Positions 33,015 to 53,841 of a stretch of DNA of 64,000 bases are shown here, piece by piece (the first letter of the stretch is position 1; each line of letters starts with the position of its first letter). Where the stretch lies: NCBI GenBank assembly GCA_033060915.1, contig CM065386.1, positions 4,787,501 through 4,851,500 of the forward strand, read 5' to 3'. The notes under the pieces were generated by a model that had not been told where the DNA came from, did no database searches, and saw nothing but the letters and a program-made list of their open reading frames with translations. A program made the translations under genes and the position numbers. Source of the stretch: Euryodendron excelsum (taxonomy: Eukaryota; Streptophyta; Magnoliopsida; Ericales; Pentaphylacaceae).

Positions 33015-36000
33015 ATGGATGGCGTTATGGCACTGCTTGTGATCTTGTCCTCCTTATGCTCCATCTTAGTAGCCACCACAGCCGTGGACACAATAGCAAC
33101 AGCTCAATTCATTAGAGATGGCAACACAACTGTATCGGCCGGAGGAAGCTTTGAATTAGGATTTTTCAGCCCAAAAAATTCCAACAAACGATATTTGGGC
33201 ATATGGTACAAACGAATACCTGAATTTTCTGTAGTATGGGTTGCCAACAGAGAAGCCCCCCTTCTCGATTCCTCTGGCGTTCTAAATGTTACCCAACAAG
33301 GCGTTCTCGTCCTCGTCAACAGTTCGAATAGCATCATTTGGTCTTCCAATTCGACAAGATCTGCAAACAATCCAGTTGCAAAGCTCTTGGACTCTGGAAA
33401 TCTTGTCGTGAAAGACGCAAATGATGATAATCCAGAAAACTTCCTATGGCAGAGCTTTGATTATCCGGGCGACACGCTTTTGCCGGGTATGAAGTTCGGA
33501 TGGGACACCACCACTGGCCTGAATCGTTACTTATCGTCGTGGAAGAGCCGGGATGATCCAGCTCTCGGAGATTTTACTTACCGGATGGATCCTGGTGGAT
33601 ATCCACAGTATTTTATGAGGAAGGACTCCGTGGAGCTTTTCCGGTCAGGTCCATGGAATGGTCTACAATTCAGTGGGATGCCGAATGTATATTCAAATCC
33701 CATTTACAACTTCACTTTTGTATTCAATCAGAAGGAGATTTATTTCATTTACGAGCTTCTAAATAGCTCAGTTATCTCGAGGATGCTTTTCACTGAATCG
33801 GGTATTCTGCAGCGCCGGACGTGGATGGAAGCCTCCAACAGTTGGGCCGTACACTTAACTACGGAGATGACCAATTGTGATACGTATGGATTTTGCGGTG
33901 CCTATGGTCGCTGTACCGTCGGCAACTCGCCGGAATGCCAGTGTTTGGAAGGATTTACACCAAAATCTCCCGAGCAATGGGCCAAAACAGATTGGTCAAG
34001 TGGGTGTTTTCGAAGAACTCCGTTAGATTGCAATAACGGAGACGGGTTTAGAAAGTATTCCGGTGTTAAAGTGCCGGACACGCGAAATTCGACGTTTAAT
34101 TTCAGCATGACTCTCAAGGAATGTGAGATGATGTGCTTGAAGGACTGCTCGTGTTCGGCTTATGCAAATTCGGATATAAGTGCTGGAGGAAGTGGCTGCT
34201 TGCTTTGGTTTGGCGACCTTGTTGATATTAGAGGGTTCTCTGAAAATTCCCAAGATCTTTTCATTAGGATGGCTGCCTCTGAATTAGGTAAGCATATAAT
34301 CATAGCTTATGGTAATATACATATATATGTATGTATATTTTCGCCTGTCTGTATTCAGTTTCAAGTTGACAAACAGAAAGAGCAAGTTTTCATCTTGTTT
34401 ATTGATCACACTTTCATGGGTGGGCAAATTCGACTCTGTTTCTGGTAGGCACAATCTTTTCCAGTGGAGCTTCCGCGCAAGGAGGGAACTACCTTAAGGC
34501 AATGGGGGCCATGGGCCCTTACTTTGACAAAATTCTATATAGGTTTTATGAATTTTAAGTATTTAGATAAGAAATAGTGTATTACCCTCCCCTCAAAATT
34601 CAAAAAAATTATTCTAGCTAATCCAAAATACAAATTTTTTGTACTTTTGGTCCCCAACAAAATTTAAAAAATTCTACCTTTATCTATCAAAATTTTAAAA
34701 AAATTACCTTGCCCACCTCTCAACAAGATTCCTGGTTGTAGCTTAATCACTTGGAATTCTTGGTTTTTCCTCATTGAAATGATTGTAACTCAATTCCTCG
34801 AATATCAGGTCAATCTGGCCACAATTGGAAGAAAGCAGTCATAATCATAGTGGTGGTCTCAGCAGGAACGCTTATACTTGGCCTGAGCATTACATTGTGC
34901 ATGTGGAAGAAGTTGCGGCTAAACAGAAAAGGTATAACCGAAATCAGTCATGGTGGGTCTGTTTGTGTTTGCCTTTTTTTAAAATTTTCTTTGAACAAGT
35001 TTCATTTAAAAGTACTCTACCCCCTCTCTGCAGGAGGAATAAGACCGCGCCCTGGACAAGGTTGCTACAAAGAAACCAAGAATGAAGATCTAGAGCTACC
35101 ATTATTTGACTTGGCCACAATCATTACTGCTACAGATAACTTTGCAATTAACAATAAGCTTGGAGAGGGCGGATTTGGACCTGTTTACAAGGTAACAATA
35201 TCGATACACTTCGATGCTGTTTTCTGAACTTCCCACTATGTCACGCAGAATTCATAAGTCTGCATTTTAGTAATTTTAATAGAGAGTTTTATTATCCTGA
35301 ACCGGTTTGAAGGAAACAGTAAATCGAAGAAGAAACGGAAAGGAAAGATACAGAAAATGGGAATGCCTTCATTCAGTGGCAGAGTATTGTACCTAATTGC
35401 GAAACAAATTTGTTTTTAATTTTCAGGGTATGATGGAAGGGGGACAAGAAATAGCTGTGAAGTTGCTTTCGAAGGATTCCACACAAGGAGTAAATGAGTT
35501 CAAGAATGAAGTCATCTGTATTGCCAAGCTTCAGCATCGAAATCTTGTAAAGCTTATAGGATATTGCATTCATGGGGAAGAAAGAATGTTAATATACGAA
35601 TACATGCCCAACAATACCTTGGACTCCTTTATTTTTGGTATGGCTTTCTCAAAACCATTATATTCCTACTTTAGCTTATATTCTAGCTAATCTAAGAATG
35701 TGCTAATTTAGCTTATATTTCATTTCTAACCTGTGTCTAGACTCTAGACAAACTACGTCCAATGCAAAATTATGTTTTTTGCTTCACCTAATCATTTTGC
35801 ACACATACTTGAGAAGTAAAATATGAGGAACTAGCAGGATGTTAACTTGGTGAAAACTAGCAGATAAATCACAAAGGATTTTATTGGATTGGCCTAAGCG
35901 CTTCCAGATTATCAATGGAATTGCTCGGGGGCTACTTTATCTTCACCAAGATTCCAGGCTAAGAATTATCCACAGAGATCTAAAGGGTAGCAACATTTTA

Positions 36001-36733
36001 CTAGATTACGAGATGAACCCAAAAATATCAGACTTTGGCTTGGCCAGAATTTTTGGAGGAAATGAGACAGAAGCGAGTACAAAAAGAGTGGTTGGAACAT
36101 AGTAAGAATCTCCTAATTAAGCAGCTCAAAATCATCCTCTTCCAACACTTATAAACTAATTTCACTATTTTTTTTTTACTTTTCTTGCAGTGGCTACATG
36201 TCTCCGGAATATGCAATTGACGGGCTCTTCTCAGTAAAATCTGATGTGTTTAGCTTTGGTGTTTTGGTGTTAGAAATATTGAGTGGGCAAAGAAACAGGG
36301 GATTCTGTCACCCAGACCACCACCTCAACCTTCTTGGGCATGTAAGCATAGAACTGAATAATTTTGTTTCATTCTTTGGAAAAAAAACAAAACAACCACT
36401 TGAATTAAATTGTTTCCATGTGTTCAGGCCTGGAGACTTTACAAGGAAGGCAGGACTACAGAATTGCTTGATACACCAATAGCAGATTCATGCAATCTAT
36501 ATGAAGTGTTGCGTTCAATTCATGTGGGTTTATTATGTGTGCAAAAACGGCCCGAGGATAGGCCTAACATGTCGAGTGTGGTTCTGATGTTGGGTGGAGA
36601 GGGTGCACTGGCTCAGCCTAAAGAGCCTGGTTATTTCGCCGAAAGGGATCTGCTTGAAACAGACTCATCAGGAACAGATCCTAAATCATGTTCAGCCAAC
36701 ATGGTCTCCATAACAGAGTTAAAGGCGCGATAA
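33015..36733 (+). CDS. G-type lectin S-receptor-like Ser/Thr kinase, SD1 class (gene 2)
   Basis: Seven exons: 33015-34287, 34809-34931, 35034-35191, 35427-35637, 35864-36101, 36191-36341, 36428-36733; all GT-AG, joined frame open for 819 aa. The start at 33015 is chosen because a signal peptide follows at once ([20 protein letters not shown]); an in-frame ATG 132 bases upstream would add a charged 44-residue extension. Domains: lectin ~24-145, S-locus glycoprotein ~200-310, EGF-like cysteines, PAN ~335-420, transmembrane ~434-457, kinase ~504-770 with GEGGFGPVY loop, Lys530, HRDLKGSN Asp627 and DFG 645-647. All catalytic residues are present, so an active plasma-membrane kinase is expected. 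Intron 1 contains a dispersed repeat. AATAAA follows at 36802. Duplicate of genes 1 and 3. Confidence 0.93.
34490..34745. repeat. Dispersed repeat in intron 1 of gene 2
   Basis: The segment has phrases such as CCCTCCCCTCAAAATTCAAA and TCAAAATTTTAAAAAAATTACC and ends near ACAAGATTCCTGGTTGTAGC. Closely similar wording occurs at 26.45-26.52 kb. This resembles the terminal part of common plant hAT-type elements, but no ends or target duplication could be fixed. Confidence 0.4.
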
Positions 36734-38339
36734 AAAAAAAAACCAATTGCTAATTATGTTTAATTCTTTATATTCCATGGCCTGTGACTCTGAGTATAAC
36801 AAATAAAAAACAATGTTAAGGCTGTCTTTCTTCTTTTAACTGTGTTTGTTCATTGTGATTATATATATTAACCATTTACCTTATCTACAAGAGCTTTTTA
36901 ATATTGTTCGTCTTTCATTTCATTTTTTATTTGTTTTGAGTCATATGTAGTCTCTGGATGCAGATTTTCATGTCAGGCAAGAACAAAGGAAACAGTGAGA
37001 TTCCCAATGTTATTTTATTGTCTTTTGTCAAAAAGTTCTTGCAAATCATTTTAGAATGGCTTCCATGGTTCAGAGCTAGCTTCAAATAAAGTTATGTAAA
37101 ATAAGGCAGATATCTTTACATTGATTTTATCCGGATAGGCTTTGTCCCCGCATATACTATCTACCTAGACACCAATTACATAAATACAGATATATATACT
37201 TTGTGATAGATTGTCCCTAATGGATGGAGTGTGCCTTGTTTGTTGAAAGACAAATCAGGGATGGGATACCCTTTCCATCACATCTTATATTTGGAATGCT
37301 ATAGTGGCTAAAGGGGATAATGGTAGGTAAACGACTTTATCACCCACAACTCGAAGTAAATTTTCTAGGTTGTCCATCTTTTTGCACGTTTTAACGCATT
37401 TCAAACTCCTAGATGTTCAATTTTTCAATTTTTTAACAGTAGCAAATAATAGTATTGCAAAAATATAATATTATTAGGATTACAAAATGTCATTGCCACA
37501 TTATTTTGTTAGGATTTTCTGTACAATTTTTAAAAAAAAAAAAAATAGCACTTTTCAATTGAAAAACTAGTAGTAACAAAGACAAGGACGAGCACATGGG
37601 TTTCTCAACTGGACTTGCAAGCTTTCGCTGGGTCACCCCACACATATGCAGAACTCACGTACGTCCAGTCGTCCACAAAGAAGATGACCGTAATTATTAT
37701 CATTTTTCTTTGTCCTGCACATCAATTTCAAGTCTTCGGGGGCCAAATTTCAACAAGCAAAGCAATACAAAGTTGAAATGCAGACAAAGGAAATTGGAAA
37801 AATAATTAACCGTAGCTGAGAGATTTGAAATCCAATATGGGTTATCAATAATTATTGCCCTGTCACTTGCGATCATCATCATCTTGTGAACAAGCTTTGC
37901 CGTATAAATGCCAGAAACATTACTATTGGTTAGTCTAAATTGAAGGCTATACAAAAGAAAATGGTTGATCCTTTATAGTCATAGCATTCCAGAACCTTAG
38001 GCCCACCATTTCAAACGCACATGGGCCAGTTCATCTTAATATATATCTATCGACTGTTCCTAGTAAAAAGCCCGGCAGGAGAAATTGCTATCAAGACTAG
38101 TAATGAAGCTTATACTTGTCAAATCTCTTCCGGTCCAACCCCCTCAATTAATCAATTCTTTGAACCTTAAAACATTCACATTGAGAGAGGCACGAGCAGC
38201 AAGAGACTTGGCAGCACCAACCAGAACGAAATATTAGTTGGTCGTGTGGAGATGCTATCTCTGCTGGTCCATCCCATCAATTAATCAAGTCTTTGAACCA
38301 TAAAACATGCACCTCCGACAGGCATGAGCAAGAACTTCA
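36734..38339. other. Intergenic between genes 2 and 3
   Basis: Contains the 3' UTR of gene 2 (AATAAA at 36802-36807) and the upstream region of gene 3. Just before gene 3 two similar stretches occur (38140-38185 and 38268-38315: AATTAATCAA.TCTTTGAACC.TAAAACAT), about 130 bp apart, a small direct duplication in the promoter. No gene seen. Confidence 0.45.
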
Positions 38340-42058
<3,719 letters not shown>

Positions 42059-43701
42059 AAGACATTACATTTTAATATTTTGGTGCCTTGGCCCCTATGA
42101 AATATTATTATTTGCAGCATTAGACCTCTTTAAGCGTAAGAAAGGAAAAACAGTTCCACATTGTACAGATACTGGGATGGACATTTATTTGTTCAAGATA
42201 TATCTTCCTGAATAAGAACAAAAACTAGGCCTTGCAAGTGATGTACCAGCAAGTTAGAATTCTAAATCTAAAAAATGCCCGAGTTATGAATTTGTGAATT
42301 GACTGATGCGGTGAGAGCAATTCAAAAATCAAAGACGATGGTGATGGTGTCCAACATGCATCAAAATCTAGTCATTGCAATTCTATAATGGTGCATTGTA
42401 CATCTCACTCAATGACAATAAGAAGTAATAGCAACATCCTGTTCCTGTTGTGATGAACTTTTAAAGGAAAACTATAAAGTATGAACCTATATATATTCAC
42501 CAAAAACTAGAAAGCAAAAAATAAAATAAAAGATATAGCAGAAAGGAAAAACAGGTAAATCTCTGACCTGTCACAGGCCTCTTAATTTTCTACTCTGTTC
42601 ATCCTGAAGAGGGGTAAAAATTGTAGAAAGAACAAACTTAAAAGGAATAAACTTTCCCCAGTAAGTCCTCTCTGCCACAGCCGAAAGAAGCTTGTAGATG
42701 GACAAATTAAAATGCAGGCAGTGGACTTGGCGCTGCAAAAAAAATAGCAACACATTTTACTTTTCAAGAGGTTATAATGCCAAGTTTTTTCGTTTTTGTT
42801 ATTTTGCTAGGGATTTAATTGCCTATTCTGGTTTATCATAGGCCATATAACAAAATAAAAGCTAGATACTCATAGGGGATAGAGTTTAATATAGATCTAA
42901 AAGTCCATGCACTTTAATATTTAAAAGTTGATGGGCTTTAAAGAAGTAGAAAATAAGTAGAATTAGCGAGGTTTCAAATAAAAAAATAAAAGATTATATT
43001 CACAATTAAAAATTCCAATTACTGATGCCAGTTAGTAGCTGAAGAAAATGTACTATAATTAAACAATAAAATAAAGGAAGAGGAAGTAAATAGCTTATAA
43101 AATAATCCTAGTGTGAAGTTATTACCCTTTTCTTAGAAAATTAAAATAGAAGAATAGACAGAAAGCTGCAATCTATTTGTCAACCAGTTCACACTGACTA
43201 TGTTTCCCTCAGAAAGGTCCATTTAGATCAAGTGAGATTCCCAGTGGAATTCTGAATTTTGAATCCAAGGAAAAGAGAAACCTAAAATCTTCCAATGTGA
43301 TTCTAAATGAGTGAAATACACCCTCCCTAAGGGGAGGACCATACCATTACCTTGTTGCATAGAACTATGATTCAATATGCAGAAGAAAGTTCAAACAGAT
43401 ATAATGATTTTTAACTCTAGCTCATTCAATTGGGTTATTAGATGGGTTACTGAGTCTCTAATTCATCTAACTGAAGGTCTAAATTGGGATGAAGGAACTG
43501 AAATAGGTTAAGAGGTTTCAAGTCCAATTCTTTTATTATGTAGTAAGCAGTAATACATGAGCTTCCAGGAGAACATGAGCCTCAAAATTTTTAACATTTA
43601 TAATAAAAATTAGAAAAGGAGTCTTATACCTAAATTACAGTCTTTGACTTCCTTGAACTAGCAATTTATAATCATCTCTTCCACAATGATGCAAGCGTCT
43701 T
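42059..43701. other. Intergenic between the converging genes 3 and 4
   Basis: Holds the 3' flanks of both genes. AT-rich, no recognisable repeat, RNA gene or coding domain. Confidence 0.45.
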
Positions 43702-47112
<3,411 letters not shown>

Positions 47113-48061
47113 TTCTCAGCAAGAGAAGGGGAAAAAAAATGTCTGCATTGCTTGGATTATGCAGTAACCAGTCTTGACCTGTGTCAACTTATTGTAACAA
47201 TCACATCACTGATGCTTCAACTACCCCATTTTGAACGGTACAAGTCAACGCCAGGTTTCATCATCTTACTGGCTATTCTTTATTATATTTGTTTTTCTTC
47301 TTTTTTCTTACTAATTATTAGTGCTTTAAATTATGACAAACTCAAGCCACTATTATATATGGGAATATATATATATATATATATATGCGCATTAGCTTGA
47401 CTTTATGACAGTCATGAGTCAATTCTCTCTTTATAATGCCTTGCCTTTGAAGATTGTTTCCTCTAGATAGTATAAATAATTATAAAAAGCTGAAGTAATT
47501 TCTTCTAATCCCCTAAAGAAACTATATATTGCACAATGTGAATGCACAGCTAAAGCCTACTGCAATGTGTTTTGACCTAACAAATTGACAAATAATAATA
47601 AAAAAAAAGATAAGTTATTTAAGTCGTGGAGATACAGATGCTCACCTTGAAGTTTCCTTTCACGTGTATAAATAGGCAAACGAGAATTAGTTAAAAGAAA
47701 AATAAACACAAGGCAGAAATTATAACAAAATGGGTCACTCGTGTCAATATTAGTTGAACAGTACACAAAATGTTTGCTTATTGTAAAAGAAAATAAATTA
47801 AAACCTATGGCAAGTTCATGGTTACACGAGAAATTTTTTAAACTTAATGAATGTGCGTTAATTTTTCTTAATCTCAACCCTATACAAACATAAAAATTAC
47901 AAACAGAATGACCGGGTTGAATTGTGACCTTATACGTGAATAAATAAAACCCACCCACCACTGTTCTCCGATGTCTAGTTCTTGTAATATGAAGTTAGCA
48001 GTCATAGCTACGCTTCCAGGAGAATGTGAACCACAAAATTCATAATGATACATAATTTTCA
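47113..48061. other. Upstream region of gene 4, no gene seen
   Basis: AT-rich. It contains a TA microsatellite at 47365-47386. Inverted W-box cores GTCAA occur at about 47183 and 47247. A 134-codon minus-strand frame (47961-47557) has no domain I recognise and is not called. Confidence 0.4.
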
Positions 48062-48980
48062 TTTTTGACTTCCTTGAACGAGCAATTTATAGTAAATAAA
48101 TTCGATTTTTCACTTCCTTGAACTAGCAATTTATAATAAACTCCTCCACAGAGATGCAAGCATCTTCTATCTGCCTTCCATCATTGTTATTGTTACTGCA
48201 TCAATAGGACTACTTTCTATAAAGAAACCAGGCTGTTTAGGCTGAGCCAAAGTCACCCCCTCATTACCCTACATGAAAACTACGGATTGTTGGCCTGTTT
48301 CCCGGGAGTTTTTGAACACACAGTAGACCCAGTTGAATACATCTTAGTACTTGAGATTCAACATATGAATCATCTAAACATGAATCCATTAGCTCCAGGG
48401 CCTTATCTTCGTTCCACAGCAACCACCCCTGCACCAATTGCAAACCACATGGTTATTTACATTTAGAGCTAGAGAGGAAAAGATAATTGCCAGCTTATTA
48501 TGAATTCCCACATGTCCCAAAAGATTATAATGGTAATCTAGATGACGAAATTTCCTGTTCTTTTGGCCACTCACTATTTTCATAAAAAGATACATCCAAA
48601 CTGAAGATGTTAGACTATAAACAACACGCACTCATTTTTCGTTTTAACAGATTGTGTGCGATTTGATTTTTTTTTTGAAAAAGAAAAAACTGAAAGTATC
48701 AGACTTCACGGAAATCTTCCCATCAATGGAGTATTCTGGACTCTAGAGACATAACCACCGCGCAAAATACTTATCAAATTTAAGCATCTAAAATTGATGA
48801 CTATAAATCACTGATATTTAATTGTAAAACTTACTATGTTCCAATTACTCGCTTTGTAATTCTTGCTATGCTAAAGCCTGAAAATTTTGGATACAGCTTA
48901 CAATCTAGCAAAATATTGCTGGTTTTGATATCCCTCGAAAAATTCTTAATCTGGATTCCTGGTGAAGTTAGAGAATAATA
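48062..48980 (-). pseudogene. Degenerate partial copy of gene 4 (3' part of exon 5 to exon 7 and 3' flank)
   Basis: The plus-strand text parallels 43640-44490, the 3' half of gene 4. Exon 7 is at about 48140-48430 with deletions, exon 6 in two pieces (about 48510-48625 and 48690-48760), and exon 5 in part at 48838-48975. It retains [10 protein letters not shown] and LLGHV phrases. Exon 6 is split by about 75 bp of foreign sequence with repeated edges (AACTGAA). A ~42-bp part of the 3' flank (ACTTCCTTGAACTAGCAATT) is present twice in tandem at 48065-48135. Clearly not functional. Confidence 0.85.
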
Positions 48981-50470
48981 ATAAATAAATAAAATTCGAA
49001 GCTTACTTCAAAAAAATATCTGAAGTGTTTGGGTCCTTTGGGACCCATGAAAACAAGAGAGACAGAGAGACCTTGACCTTGACCCTCAAATGTCTTTTAT
49101 GTTGAAAAATTAAGAGATAACGTGACGAAACGTAAGGTCCCAATTAATAGTTTCTTTTGTTTTCCTCAGTTTCAACGCAAGAAATATTTTAGATTGATTA
49201 TTCAACGAAAAGACAGTTGAATCTGTACAGAACTATTTTCTGGGTTCGAATATTCAAATAGGAGACAAAATAACAGGATTCGAACGTGAGATCAAATAGC
49301 ACTTGGAACTTGGAAGTTTGACAGGAGCCCCGATATCTCCAAGCAATTGACTGAACAGTAAACAAGGTTTTACAACTTTTACTCTCTCCCTTTTCTTGCT
49401 TTATCGGTAACCAAAAGGAACGGGAAATCATATCTATTAGGTGATATGTTAGTTGGTTAAATTCGTAAATTAAAATAATTTCTTATATCATGTAATTATA
49501 GTTAAATGTTTAGAAGAGTTGTAAGTCACAAGAAATTAAGACTAATGCATGAGTTGAAGGTGTTTAAACGTCTATTCATTCAAGCTCGTACTAAGAGATG
49601 CTAGAATGATACAAAAAAGTAGAATTTTTATTCTTCACAGGATCTTGATGGACCTCGCTGGAAGAAACAGAGAGGAGTCTCCGTCTAAGTTCTTCGTGCG
49701 ACTTCGTAGGACCTCAATGGATCTCACAAGAAGAGGCAAAGAGGTCTCTGCCCTAGAAGACACTTAGCGGGACTTCAATAGATGTCGCGACCTCTTACTG
49801 GAAGAAATAGAGAAGACCTTTTATGGCAGTATAAATCTCGCAAGACCTCGAGGCCGCGAGATGCACTAGATTTTTAATCTTGGGAAGCATCCTAAATAGC
49901 TTTTTAACCTACCCATATAAGGGACACGCCTTGCTAAGTTCATGAAGTGAGTCGTTATTCAAAATACATAAAAGAGAAGTCCTCTAAATATCTTTGATGC
50001 TCGTGATTGATTCTTAGCAACAAATCATCTTCATCATCATCGTTAAAAATGATTGAAATATTGAAAGAGTTTGAGACGCGAAATCCGTATTAAAGAGATC
50101 TGTACAGTGATCAAGTACGTTAAAGGTGAATCGTGGAGTCGAGCAAGTTCGAGGCAACCAAGAGAATCGAAGAATTGATTAAGGACTTGGTTGTAAGGGT
50201 TCTTGTAACCGTTTGACGTTAGTTTAAGTGTTTGATCCATTGGATTGGATTCCAGAGGTGTCGTGGAGCTCGACACTCAATCAAGTATCGAAGAATCATA
50301 TCGAGGGATGGATACGTGATCGTGGGATGATTACACTCTAAAAGTGTAATCTCAAAGCCCAAATTAGTTTATTGTTAGCTACTTTTGTACATATTATATT
50401 GGTGATTTATCCTCTAAAATGGCATAAACATGCTTTAATCTACTTTTGCAAAAATTGGAGTCTAAATAAA
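48981..50470. other. Intergenic with unclassified repeat-like sequence
   Basis: Between 49640 and 49860 short phrases recur (GACCTC.ATGGA.CTCGC, GGAAGAAA.AGAGA), suggesting worn tandem or LTR sequence. 49960-50350 is compositionally different (more G+C and few A/T runs) and may be a transposon fragment. No coding domain seen. Confidence 0.35.
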
Positions 50471-50474
50471 GAGA

Positions 50475-51440
50475 AAAGAAGCAGAAGTGGTTCAGTTATT
50501 TGATCAGGCAATCGATCTCCCAACAAACCGATCAATCGACGCATCAATCATTCAACTCCCCGATTGATTGGTGACGTTGAAAATCCACCAATCGCTCTAT
50601 TGCAGCTGCAGAACTCCCCCAAAACCAAACTTCAAAAAGGGTGTTTTATCGATCGAAGGGCGATTGAAGCCCCATCGATTGCCCCGCCAAGAGATCGATC
50701 GACCCCCGCAGCCCCTGTTTTTAACCTGCATATTTAAGGCTGTTTTTGACGTCTTTAGAGAGATACACTCATATACCTTCACACTTTCTCTCATTCAAAC
50801 ACTTAGAAAAATTTAGGAAAGGTGTAGTAGAGATAGAACTTGTATTTCCTTTTATTTTCTTTCCATTTTCTATTCATTTTCCTTGTATCCAAACAAAACT
50901 TCTCTTTCAATTAAAACTTAGATCTATTACATTTCATGCTTTCTCTACATTTCTACATGCTCCCTATGATGGAATTCTCGAGCTAAATTCTTCATAAGGA
51001 TGCAATTGTGAAGATTTACTTAGAATTGTAAGGAGATTAAAGGGAAGTATTATAATTCTATTGAATATCCTTTAATTTCTCTAAATTCATCTCAATTGGA
51101 TTGTAGATCTACAAGAAACTTAGATTCATAATCACTATTGGTGACTTCTATGTATAATTCTCAAATTGATATAGGAATTGCATAATTGATGATTTGCTTC
51201 TATTATTTGCATTAAGCACAACTCTATACTCAATTGGGCATGAACCCAAAGCTCTATAGTCTAAATCTTTCCAATCAAGGATCCACGGAATGATCCTTGA
51301 TTTAAGTTATCCAAACTATATATTCAATCCCATGTGAGAATTAGTAGATTGGATCAATTGTATCCACAATCCCCTTAGAACTCATTTGATTTTCTAATTA
51401 ATCAATTTGAATTGGAATTTGTTAGAATCTAATTAATCAA
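50475..51440 (+). mobile_element. Athila-type LTR, copy 1 (truncated on the right)
   Basis: From about 50680 to 51425 it aligns with 54505-55245: shared TATTTAAGG TATA region, GAGAGATACACTCA, ATCTATTAC, and the long ATTGTGAAGAT...GGATTGTAGATCTA body. Similarity ends near 51425, where other sequence follows. Confidence 0.7.
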
Positions 51441-51832
51441 TTTCGTAGTTTTGTTATGGCATCCTTTAGTTAGAGGTAGAGTATGGTCACTTCTTCTTTG
51501 GGTTACCCATGCTATTATAATGCTACACTTTATTGTTCATGACGGATGCCATAATTTCTTTTGTTTTTCCTTAATTTTGTTTCTTTCTTTTTGGTTGTTT
51601 GTAGTTTTGTAGTTTTCTTAATTTTGTAGTTTTTTTAGTTTTGTAGTTTTCTAGTGTGGTGGTGTGGAGTGTAAGAGCCGAAAGGGGTATTGAATTCTTT
51701 TATAAGGTCTTTGGCTAGTTTTTGTTAGTTTGGCCTTTAGGTGATGGTTTTTTGCGTGTTTCCTCATTTATTTACGTTTTTGTTTGGACCTGGAGTATTA
51801 TTGGAGCTTGTAAAGTATACCATGTGAAGGTT
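51441..51832. other. Unclassified repeat-like segment
   Basis: Contains a short inverted repeat TTATGGCATCC (51455) / GGATGCCATAA (about 51544) and many reiterated TTTTGTAG phrases at 51600-51650. Nothing coding. Confidence 0.35.
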
Positions 51833-53710
51833 GTTGGCCCAAAAAGCAACCCAAGAAAGGGGGTGAATTGAATTTTTTGAAGATTAATGGCAATTAAGAT
51901 TAATTAAAATTAATCTAATCAATATAACAGTGATCAATCTATATATAAAGCAATATAATCAAATGAAGAATAGAAAACAAAGCAATAGGAATAACACAAA
52001 GAGTTACTGAGGTTCAACCACAATCCGTGGTCTACGTCCTCACCCCAAGATCCTCTTGAAATCTTCCTCCACTATGTAATCTCCAATTACAGATGGATGC
52101 TGATTAACCAAGTGCTCAGCTCACTATTTACACAAGAACTTCTTTCCAAGTTCTTCAAACACCAAGTGGTTTTGTCCAAAATTCACTCAAACTTACAAGA
52201 GTTTTTCTTTCACAAGAGAACTCTCAAACTCTCAAACTCTCACTTAAAGTGTATAAAGATATACAAATGATTTACAAACTCTCTATCAAGAGTGGATTAA
52301 ACAATAAAAGCTCACACAGTGAAGACAAAGAGAATATTCAGAATTTTCAGTTTGATCAGTTAGTGGATGATTGTTTCTTGTGTCTCTCGCTGTATAAATA
52401 CAGTTGGAAACTTATGTATAAATCCATGTATTGATTTCGTCCGTTGGAGGTTGTTGTGACACATTTAAAGCAAGTCTAGTTCGTTATAACATTAGAAAAA
52501 CTAGTCATTATTACCCAGGGGTCGACACTAGACTTAATGTGTCGACACATCTGGTCTACATTTTCCAAATATTGTCCACTGTCTTCATGGGTCAACTCTT
52601 CATTTTCATAAGTCGACTCATTGATCATTTTGTCGTTCAAGTTATTTTGCTTCTGTCTTCATGGGTCGACTCTTCATTTTCATAAGTAGACTCTTTGCAC
52701 AGAAATCTTGCTTTTATCTTCATGAGTCAATTCTTTATATTCATGGGTTGACTCATTAATCATTTGGTCTTCAAGTTTTTAATTCTGTCTTCATGAGTCC
52801 ACTCTTCATTTCCACGAGTCGGCTCATTGCCCAGAAATCTTCATTCTGTCTTCAAATGATCAACTTCATCTTCAGTAATATTATAAGATCTTCAAGGAGT
52901 CTTCAAATCAAAGTCTTCAACTGATCAAGATTGTCTTCTATTCAATTTAGATTGAATCGATCATTTGATATTCATCTTTTCTTGACTTCCAAACTGTCAG
53001 AGCTTTATTCAATCAATGTTGATCTCTTCTTTTTTGTTGCAAAGCTTCCTCTTTCATTGTAGAGCTTTCTCTTTTATGTAGAGCTTCAACATGTTTCCTT
53101 GCCGATCTCTTCTCTTTGCTAATAATTCTTCTTTCTTCTTTAGGATCATTCAATGAGACTTTTATAAGCTTGATGAAGTCTCTTCATACAAATTATCTTT
53201 ATTAATTCTTTACATCTCAGAAGAATTCTTCACTTGGATTCCATGTAGAGATTATGCAAACAAGATGAATTCTCTTCTCGAGCATCTTCCATCAAATTAT
53301 CTTGAATTTGATCTTTGCATACTTAATGAAGTCTTCTTTTGAACTTTTCCAATTTCTTCACAATCAAATCATCTTCAACTAATCTTTGCACACTCTGATG
53401 AAGTCTTCAATCTTTTTTAATGCAAGTCAACTTTATTGAGTCTAAGCATACTTGATGAAAGCCTTATTTGAACACCTTCAATCTCTTCGAATGCTATCAT
53501 TTGTTTGAAGTAGAAATAGGCGTCAATGTTCTATTTGGTTCATTTCATAATTCTTGGAGTCTATTGCTTGATCCTGAGCTTGTTATGCATTCACTTTGAC
53601 ATGTATTAGACTTAAGGTTAAATTTTAAGTCTAAATAATAAACTTTATTAATCTGCACACTAAGTAAATGCATTAGTAAAATAACACAAAATTTATTTAT
53701 TTATCAACAT
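51833..53710 (+). mobile_element. Probable solo LTR of a Copia-type element
   Basis: Begins TGTTGGCCCAAAAAGCAACC and ends ATTTATTTATCAACA, a TG...CA form. Near the start it has AAAGGGGGTGAATTGAAT and CCACAATCCGTGGTCTACGTC, phrases I associate with LTRs of plant Copia elements. A GTCGAC-rich minisatellite lies inside. No pol sequence. Ends are uncertain because no target duplication was found. Confidence 0.4.
52560..52850 (+). repeat. Minisatellite with GTCGAC-related units
   Basis: Units of roughly 55-65 bp are built on CTTCATGGGTCGACTCTTCA then TTTTCATAAGTCGACTCATTG, with four to five copies of decreasing match. Each half-unit carries a TCGACTC or TCAACTC core. Confidence 0.65.
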
Positions 53711-53841
53711 GGGGATCAATTTTCAGTCAATAAAAGTGTGGTGAACTCTTTATATTCTCATGTGAGTGCATTCTTTTTCACACACTCATCATTCCTTCTG
53801 CCTTCCGATTCTTCATTTCTCCTTTTCGTCTCCACATCTTC

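Noticed and set aside
47557..47961. 134-codon minus-strand frame upstream of gene 4
   Set aside because: AT-rich, Phe/Tyr/Ile-rich composition typical of chance frames; no recognisable domain.
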